A stretch of DNA of 37,848 nucleotides, from the NCBI GenBank assembly GCA_947476475.1, contig CANJQT010000030.1, positions 1-37,848 on the forward strand. Direction: 5' to 3'. The notes under the pieces are model-generated. The model was given only the letters and a program-made list of their open reading frames with translations. It was not told the origin of the DNA and made no database searches. Made by a program: the position numbers and the translations under genes. Shown piece by piece: positions 32,694-37,848 of this stretch (position 1 is the first letter of the stretch; each line of letters opens with the position of its first letter). The stretch comes from Paracoccaceae bacterium. Its GTDB lineage: Bacteria; Pseudomonadota; Alphaproteobacteria; Rhodobacterales; Rhodobacteraceae.

Positions 32694-33158
32694 ATGTTCA
32701 GCATAGGAACGTCGTCTGTGCGGCTTTTCGCTCCAGCAGTCCTCCTGATCGGTCTGCTTCCGCTCCCTGCCGCGGCGTTTCTGCACGCCGCCCCGGCGGA
32801 TGCGGACACTGGCCGTGCGCTCTACGTCGAGCACTGCGCGGCATGCCATGGCATCAATCTTGAGGGACAGCCGGACTGGCGCAGCCCCGACGCCGACGGT
32901 GTCTACCCGGCGCCTCCCCATGACGAGTCCGGTCACACCTGGCACCATGACGATGCGATGCTGATCGACTACATCACACGCGGCGGTCAGGCGGTGCTCG
33001 ACGACATGGGAGTGACCTTCAACTCGGGAATGCCGGGCTTCGGCTCGGTTCTGGATGAACCGGAGATCGAGGCGATCCTCGACTACATCAAGTCGACCTG
33101 GCCGGAACACATTCGGGACCTGCAAGTGCAGAGATCGAATGCGGCCGCCGCCGATTGA
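32694..33158 (+). CDS. Periplasmic c-type cytochrome
   Basis: 154 residues from the ATG at 32694. A Sec signal or anchor spans about 8-28 (LLPLPAAAF). The heme c motif is CAACH (48-52), and the likely distal Met is M113 in FNSGMPGFG. It is a small class I cytochrome of the CccA type. With cueR and the miniprotein upstream it may accept electrons from, or help protect, copper-stressed respiratory enzymes; similar cytochromes occur next to multicopper oxidase genes, but none is seen here. It converges on the methyltransferase gene with a 17-bp gap. Confidence 0.88.
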   Translation: MFSIGTSSVRLFAPAVLLIGLLPLPAAAFLHAAPADADTGRALYVEHCAACHGINLEGQPDWRSPDADGVYPAPPHDESGHTWHHDDAMLIDYITRGGQAVLDDMGVTFNSGMPGFGSVLDEPEIEAILDYIKSTWPEHIRDLQVQRSNAAAAD

Positions 33159-33175
33159 TCCCATTTCGGTCTGCG

Positions 33176-33787
33176 TCAGACCTTTCGGAAGAGACCGAAG
33201 TGGAACCGCTGCACGCTGTCCCAAGGGGTTGGGTGTTCATGGTTGAGGGTTCGAATCAGCCGGTACCCATCGCCGAGCCGCTCGGACAACCGTGCGGCGT
33301 CGTAGCGGGCGACTGGCAGTCCGCTGCAGGTAGACGGACCGTCCAGCGCGAAGGTTCCGATAATAGCATGACCGCCGGGGACCAGGGCACGATCCATGAC
33401 CCGCAGATATGACTCCTGATCGGCGGCGTCGGTCAGGAAGTGGAAGGCGGCGCGGTCGTGCCAGATGTCGAAGCGACCGGAGGGCTTCGAGTGCAGCACG
33501 TTGCCCACCACCCATTCGACCGGCACGTCCTTGGGAAGTCGCGCCCGAGCCTTCGCTAAAGCAGTTTCCGAGAGGTCGAGCACGGTGATGCGGCGAAATC
33601 CCTGTTCCAGGAGGCAGTCCACCAGACGCGAGGAACCCCCGCCCACATCGACGATGGCGGCGTCCGTCCTCACGCCAGTCTCCGCGATGAGGTCGAGCGA
33701 CACCTTCGGCCGTGCCTCATGCCAGCTCGTCTCGGCCTCTTCCTTGTTCCGATAGACGTCTTCCCACCGGTTCGGGTCTTCGGACAT
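33176..33787 (-). CDS. Class I SAM-dependent methyltransferase
   Basis: 203 residues from the ATG at 33787. An in-frame ATG two codons earlier sits too close to the ribosome binding site (GAGGGA). Motif I is IVDVGGGSSRLVD (about 45-57), motif II is VLDLSE, and GRFDIWHDRAAFHFL and GGHAIIGTF follow. The late STCSGLPVARYD segment recurs in a subgroup found beside metal-resistance genes. It lies 10 bp after copA, so it is in the CueR-controlled operon. The substrate is unknown. Confidence 0.85.
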   Translation of the reverse strand: MSEDPNRWEDVYRNKEEAETSWHEARPKVSLDLIAETGVRTDAAIVDVGGGSSRLVDCLLEQGFRRITVLDLSETALAKARARLPKDVPVEWVVGNVLHSKPSGRFDIWHDRAAFHFLTDAADQESYLRVMDRALVPGGHAIIGTFALDGPSTCSGLPVARYDAARLSERLGDGYRLIRTLNHEHPTPWDSVQRFHFGLFRKV

Positions 33788-33797
33788 CGTCATTCCC

Positions 33798-36164
33798 TCA
33801 CAACTCGATCCGCCGCAGTCGCAGCGCGTTCGTGATGACGGAGACGGATGACAGGCTCATCGCCGCTGCTGCGATCATCGGCGACAGCAACATTCCCGTA
33901 AGGGGATAGAGCAGTCCCGCCGCGACCGGCACGCCCAGAGCATTGTAGGCGAAAGCGAAGAACAGGTTCTGCTTGATGTTGCGAAGCGTGGCGCGGGCCA
34001 GCTTGCGTGCGCGCACGATCCCCATCAGGTCACCGCCCAGGAGGGTGATGCCCGCGCTTTCCATGGCCACATCCGCGCCGGTTCCCATGGCGATGCCGAC
34101 ATCGGCTGCAGCCAGAGCAGGCGCGTCGTTCACCCCGTCGCCCGCCATGGCGATCTTGTGCCCATCCCGGCGCAGCTGGTCGATCAGATCCTTCTTGGCC
34201 TCGGGCAGCACGCCGGCGCGGACCTCGTCGATGCCGAGCTTGCTGGCGACCGCCTGCGCCGTGCGTTCGTTGTCGCCGGTCGCCATGATGACCCGCAGCC
34301 CTTGCGCGTGCAGTTCCCGGATCGCCTGCGCGGTGCTGTCCTTGATCGGATCAGCCACCGCCACGATGCCGACGAGCGCGCCGCCCGACGCGATGAACAT
34401 CGCTGTCTTGCCTTCGGCGCGGAGGCCGTCGGCCTTCGCTTCGGCCAGACCGGTGTCCAGCCCCATCTCGCGCATCATTGCCGCATTGCCGAGCGCCACT
34501 TCACGCCCGCCGACCGTGCCGCGCACGCCCTTGCCAGTGACCGCCTCGAAATCCACGGCCTCCTGACGCGGCGCCCCATGGGCCTCAGCTCCCTCGACGA
34601 TTGCCTCGGCGAGTGGGTGTTCCGAGCCGCGCTCGAGCGCGGCCGCAAGCGATAGCAGGTTGGCCTCGGCGATATCCCCCAACACCACGGTATCCGTCAG
34701 CTTCGGCTTGCCCATGGTTAGGGTGCCGGTCTTATCCACGATCAGCGTGTCGACCGCCGCCATGCGTTCCAGCGCCTCGGCATCCTTGATCAGCACGCCC
34801 GCCTGCGCGCCGCGTCCCGCCGCCGTGGTAATGGAAATCGGCGTCGCCAGCCCCAGCGCGCAGGGACAGGCGATGATGAGAACCGACACCGCCGAGGCGA
34901 TGGCGAACACCAGCGCAGGCTCGGGCCCTACAGTCAGCCAGACGATGAAGGCGACAATGGCGATGACCACCACCGTCGGCACGAACACCGCGGAAACCCT
35001 GTCGGCCAGTCCCTGGATAGGCGCGCGCGACCGGCGGGCGTTCGAGACCATGGCCACGATCTGAGCCAGCATGGTATCGGCGCCGACCTTGCCTGCCTCG
35101 ATCACGAGGCTGCCGTTCTTGTTGATCGTGGCCCCGGTCACGGCGTCGCCAGGGCCTTTTTCGACGGGCATCGACTCGCCGGTCAGCATGCTTTCGTCGA
35201 GCGACGAGCGGCCCTCAATCACCGTCCCGTCCACCGGGACCGCATCGCCGGGGCGCACCCGCAGCCGGTCGCCCTCCATGATGTTCTCGAGCGGGGCGTC
35301 GTATTCCGTGCCGTCCGGCAGGATGCGCCGCGCGGTCTTGGGTGCGAGATCAAGCAGCGCGCGGATCGCGTCCCCGGTGCGCTCGCGCGCCCGCAATTCG
35401 AGAACCTGGCCGACGAAGACCAGAGCCACGATAACCACGGCCGCTTCGTAGTATGTCCCGACGCCGTGGCCCATGCGGTACTGGTCCGGAAACACGCCCG
35501 GCAGGAACGTGGCGACCAGCGAATAGAGATAGGCCGCTCCAACGCCGAGGCTGATCAGCGTCCACATGTTCGGCGATCGGTTCAAGACCGAGTCCCAGCC
35601 GCGGCGGAAGAACGGCAGCGCGGCCCAGAGGATGATCGGCGTCGCCAGCACGAACTCCAGATAGTTCGCCGTCTGATGCCCGACCCAGTCACGGACCGGC
35701 AGGGCGACAAGCTCGCCCATCGTCAGCACGATGAGCGGCACCGCCGCCGCCGCCGAAATCCACATCCGCCGCGTGAAGTCGGTCAGCTCCTCGCTGGGCT
35801 CGTCCGAGGGGACCATCGGCTCCAGTGCCATGCCGCAAATCGGGCAGGATCCCGGCGCATCGCGGACGATCTCGGGATGCATCGGGCAGGTGTACTGAAC
35901 GTTGGCCGGGACGGCCTTCTTGCGCCCGGCGGCGCGGCCGGAGGCATAGAACCAGGGATCCGCCTTGAACTTCGTCTGGCACTTGCCCGAGCAGAAATGG
36001 AAGCTCTCGCCGCCAAAGCTCTCCATTCGGGTGTCCGGCTTCAGGCTCACCGTCATGCCGCAGACCGGATCGATGGCCGTCGGGCCGGTTGCCGGCTCCT
36101 CATGGACGTTCGGCATTTCGGCGTCTGAGTGGACGTGGCCGGAGTGAGGATTGACAGTGGACAT
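33798..36164 (-). CDS. copA: Cu(I)-exporting P1B-type ATPase with YHS and HMBD N-terminus
   Basis: 788 residues. Instead of the usual HMA domains the cytosolic N-terminus has a YHS domain (DPVCGMTV, C35, then C58 and C62 in FCSGKC) and a heavy-metal-binding domain ([10 protein letters not shown]93; SCPICGM, C107, C110). The P-type core follows: TGES (328-331), CPC in helix 6 (433-435), the phosphorylated Asp in DKTGTLT (D477), GDGVNDAP, then YNALGVP and [13 protein letters not shown] in the last helices. The CPC, YN and MxSS set indicates Cu(I)/Ag(I) export across the inner membrane. AAAGGAGA precedes the start. It has its own CueR-type promoter. Confidence 0.95.
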   Translation of the reverse strand: MSTVNPHSGHVHSDAEMPNVHEEPATGPTAIDPVCGMTVSLKPDTRMESFGGESFHFCSGKCQTKFKADPWFYASGRAAGRKKAVPANVQYTCPMHPEIVRDAPGSCPICGMALEPMVPSDEPSEELTDFTRRMWISAAAAVPLIVLTMGELVALPVRDWVGHQTANYLEFVLATPIILWAALPFFRRGWDSVLNRSPNMWTLISLGVGAAYLYSLVATFLPGVFPDQYRMGHGVGTYYEAAVVIVALVFVGQVLELRARERTGDAIRALLDLAPKTARRILPDGTEYDAPLENIMEGDRLRVRPGDAVPVDGTVIEGRSSLDESMLTGESMPVEKGPGDAVTGATINKNGSLVIEAGKVGADTMLAQIVAMVSNARRSRAPIQGLADRVSAVFVPTVVVIAIVAFIVWLTVGPEPALVFAIASAVSVLIIACPCALGLATPISITTAAGRGAQAGVLIKDAEALERMAAVDTLIVDKTGTLTMGKPKLTDTVVLGDIAEANLLSLAAALERGSEHPLAEAIVEGAEAHGAPRQEAVDFEAVTGKGVRGTVGGREVALGNAAMMREMGLDTGLAEAKADGLRAEGKTAMFIASGGALVGIVAVADPIKDSTAQAIRELHAQGLRVIMATGDNERTAQAVASKLGIDEVRAGVLPEAKKDLIDQLRRDGHKIAMAGDGVNDAPALAAADVGIAMGTGADVAMESAGITLLGGDLMGIVRARKLARATLRNIKQNLFFAFAYNALGVPVAAGLLYPLTGMLLSPMIAAAAMSLSSVSVITNALRLRRIEL

Positions 36165-36221
36165 GGTGTTCTCCTTTCGCGGTCTGTGCCGCGTGAAGGC
36201 CGATGCACGGGCTTCAGGATA

Positions 36222-36252
36222 AATGTGCTCCTTCCTGTAACTGGAAGGTCAA
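36222..36252 (-). promoter_or_regulatory. CueR-type promoter of copA
   Basis: On the minus strand: TTGACC (36247-36252), a 19-bp spacer and CACATT (36222-36227). The inverted repeat CCTTCC/GGAAGG (36230-36235, 36243-36248) spans the spacer. It lies 58 bp before the copA start and shares its layout with the two plus-strand promoters. Confidence 0.8.
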
Positions 36253-36363
36253 GCGCTGATTAAGCCGGGCGCAGAGCATTGCGCATCCGGCCCGACAAAG
36301 TTCCTCAAGCAGAACCGGCGAAAACATCGCATCCTCTCGACAAAGAACTGAGAGGATTCCGTC

Positions 36364-37065
36364 ATGAGTCGCCTGTCGCATTCCGAAGTCCACATGGTTC
36401 ATCGTATAGGCTGGCTGCGAGCTGCGGTGCTCGGGGCAAACGATGGGCTTGTCTCAACAGCGAGCCTCGTCGTTGGAGTCGCTGCGGCAGGGTCTGGGCG
36501 TCCCGAGATTCTGATTGCCGGTCTTGCAGGGCTTGTCGCCGGAGCCATGTCGATGGCGGCCGGCGAGTACGTCTCTGTCAGTTCACAGACCGATGCGGAG
36601 CAGGCCGACATCGCGCGCGAAACCCGCGAACTGAGGGAAACTCCTGAGGCAGAGCTCGACGAGCTGACACGGATCTATGTCGCGCGTGGGCTCGACGAGG
36701 GTCTCGCGCGCCAGGTCGCAATCCAACTGACCGAGAGGGACGCGCTTGGCGCGCATTCGCGCGACGAGCTCGGCCTCTCGGAAACAGTGACCGCGCATCC
36801 AATCCAGGCGGCCTTGGTGTCAGCGGCGACCTTTGCGGTCGGCGCTGTCATACCGCTCATCATTGCGGCGCTGGTTCCGGCGGCCCAGATCACTCTCGTC
36901 GTCGCGGTCACCACTCTGGTCGCGCTTTCAGTGCTGGGCGGATTGGGGGCATCGGTCGGCGGCGCAGGCGTCGTGAAGGGCGCGGTTCGCGTCACCTTTT
37001 GGGGCGCGCTTGCGATGGCAGCGACCGCAGCGGTGGGTATGATCTTTGGTGTGACTGTCGGCTAG
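36364..37065 (+). CDS. VIT/CCC1 family metal (iron/manganese) transporter
   Basis: 233 residues. The N-terminal helices carry WLRAAVLGANDGLVSTASL and GAMSMAAGEYVSVSSQ, the signature of the VIT1/CCC1 (DUF125) family. A charged cytoplasmic segment (about 77-145, rich in Glu) is followed by three helices. These proteins export or sequester Fe(II) or Mn(II). AGAGGATT precedes the start. No CueR-type promoter is seen for it, although copA lies divergently 199 bp away. Confidence 0.9.
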   Translation: MSRLSHSEVHMVHRIGWLRAAVLGANDGLVSTASLVVGVAAAGSGRPEILIAGLAGLVAGAMSMAAGEYVSVSSQTDAEQADIARETRELRETPEAELDELTRIYVARGLDEGLARQVAIQLTERDALGAHSRDELGLSETVTAHPIQAALVSAATFAVGAVIPLIIAALVPAAQITLVVAVTTLVALSVLGGLGASVGGAGVVKGAVRVTFWGALAMAATAAVGMIFGVTVG

Positions 37066-37602
37066 GCTAGGTCGCGCGGAGACAGCGGTGCAGTCGCTCG
37101 ACGGTATCAATAAAGTCAATAGCTTAGAGTGGAGAAGGTTGGATATCAGGCCCATCCCCTCCGCCACCAACCCCGGTCTCTCCCCCTATTCTCTGTTCCG
37201 GCCCGAATTTCCCCCGTGTTTTCGTGGGTTAGCGAGGCGGCCCCATAACGGAGACGACAGTTCCCTGTGATGATCCGACCCTTTTTGCCGCGCGTCTCTG
37301 AGGGCGTCGAGAGCCGTTCGGTTTGCCCTTCTTTACAATGGATACAGGGAATTATCAGGGAATTCTGGTTTTTCCGGGCTCTTTTGACGGTTTTTCTGCC
37401 TGAATCTGTGCGCTATTTCAGTGGCTTACGGGCCAATTCCCTGCTCAAGATCAACAGGGAAGTTAATTCGGCGTAACAGGGTGAAAAATTCCACCGAACA
37501 GGGAAAGAATTGGGAAGAACAGGGACGGCGCACTCCGGGATGGTGTGCAGACTGCCGGAGGTGGCTGTGGCGTTTATTTGTGGTGACGAAGCTGAATGAT
37601 CG
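37066..37602. other. Non-coding region next to the recombinase gene
   Basis: This 537-bp stretch has no gene I can support. The first half is pyrimidine-rich with C-runs. The second half holds repeated CAGGGA motifs (also at 37345 and 37356, and inverted at 37262 and 37438) and the phased array described next. It lies downstream of the recombinase stop codon and may be the recombination or attachment region. Confidence 0.5.
37453..37525. repeat. Four phased AACAGGG(A) direct repeats
   Basis: AACAGGGA occurs at 37453, 37497 and 37518, with AACAGGGT at 37475. The spacings are 22, 22 and 21 bp, about two helical turns, so all copies face the same side of the DNA. The arrangement resembles iterons or a multi-site recombinase or excisionase binding region. 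They lie 78 bp beyond the end of the recombinase gene. Confidence 0.6.
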
Positions 37603-37848
37603 TCAGATCGGCGCGAAGATCTGCGCTTGCTCAGACCAGTCCATCGGACTGCCATCGCGCAGAAGCCGGGCGACGCAGAGGTCTGCGGGCTGGCGACCGT
37701 CGAGGATAGCGGCTTGGAGTTTGGGGGCGAGGAACGCCAGCGGGATGCGGGTTCGGATGTAGGGCTCCGAATGCCCGGTGGCACTGGCGATCTCGGTCAG
37801 GGACTTGCCTGCCCGAAGTGATCTGGCCCAGACATGCGCTTCGGCCAG
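37603..37848 (-). CDS. C-terminal end of a probable large serine recombinase (partial)
   Basis: The last 81 codons of a minus-strand gene run in from the window edge. Frame and stop (TGA at 37603-37605) are clear. The sequence (LAEAHVWARSLRAGKSLTE, ATGHSEPYIRTRIPLAFLAP, QAAILDGRQPADL, ending SPMDWSEQAQIFAPI) contains a helix-turn-helix-like part and the ILDGRQP-type tail seen at the C-terminus of large serine recombinases of phage and integrative elements in alphaproteobacteria. The catalytic domain would lie outside the window. This suggests an integrative element boundary here. Confidence 0.65.
   Translation of the reverse strand: MAEAHVWARSLRAGKSLTEIASATGHSEPYIRTRIPLAFLAPKLQAAILDGRQPADLCVARLLRDGSPMDWSEQAQIFAPI

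Noticed and set aside
37147-37169. A stretch ending CCCCTCCGCCACCA that resembles a tRNA-Ser 3' end
   Set aside because: No T-loop TTCRA motif or matching acceptor strand is found nearby, so it is not supported as a tRNA; an attachment-site remnant cannot be excluded.
37345-37525. CRISPR array
   Set aside because: The repeats are only 6-9 bp and the intervals about 14 bp, far too short for repeat-spacer units.

Overview
The window reads as a high-GC alphaproteobacterial chromosome or large plasmid segment, most likely Rhodobacterales and plausibly Paracoccus-like. The reasons are the protein families present (XdhABC split as in Rhodobacter, the membrane urate oxidase PuuD, phage genes of the kind common in Rhodobacteraceae) and the codon bias. 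No rRNA, intact tRNA or CRISPR was seen. The assignment is by family recognition only; no search was run.

Layout. (1) 1-1891: remains of a prophage early region (RuvC-like nuclease, small hypothetical, DUF6362-type HTH protein) facing a stand-alone GIY-YIG protein across a shared hairpin. (2) 1892-3085: an insertion-sequence graveyard with a chimeric IS256/IS66 transposase remnant. (3) 3086-24473: a single-strand (minus) purine catabolism and uptake island. Read in the direction of transcription it forms four operons: (i) the ABC transporter ATPase and two permeases, a racemase-like protein, puuD, puuE and allE; (ii) a BMP binding protein, xdhA, xdhB and guaD; (iii) a double-domain 5-hydroxyisourate hydrolase and an ArgE-like M20 hydrolase; (iv) xdhC, a second xdhB and an amidohydrolase. 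A FadR-type GntR regulator is divergent at the upstream end. (4) 25155-25955: a frameshifted phage lysis cassette with an Rz/Rz1-like overlap. (5) 26043-30088: LysR plus an apparent quinone/catechol detoxification operon (NADP-binding reductase, DoxX, VOC dioxygenase-like, glutathionyl-hydroquinone reductase). (6) 30122-36164: a copper resistance module with three CueR-type promoters. (7) 36364-37848: a VIT-family metal transporter, a stretch with phased AACAGGG repeats, and the C-terminal end of what looks like a large serine recombinase.

How the genes work together. Guanine goes to xanthine (GuaD), hypoxanthine/xanthine to urate (XdhAB, matured by XdhC), urate to 5-hydroxyisourate (PuuD, electrons to a cytochrome c domain), then through HIU hydrolase toward allantoin, allantoate (PuuE) and ureidoglycolate (AllE). 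OHCU decarboxylase (UraD) and a canonical allantoate amidohydrolase (AllC) are not in the window. Each of the four operons has a TTGTnnACAA palindrome at its promoter, three of them built on ATTGTGCACAAT, which suggests one local regulon under the adjacent GntR protein.

Most interesting points: the four-site operator set with repeated promoter geometry; the tandem HIU hydrolase fusion; two full-length XdhB paralogues for one XdhA; a racemase-family protein lacking both usual catalytic cysteines; and the phased repeats next to the recombinase.
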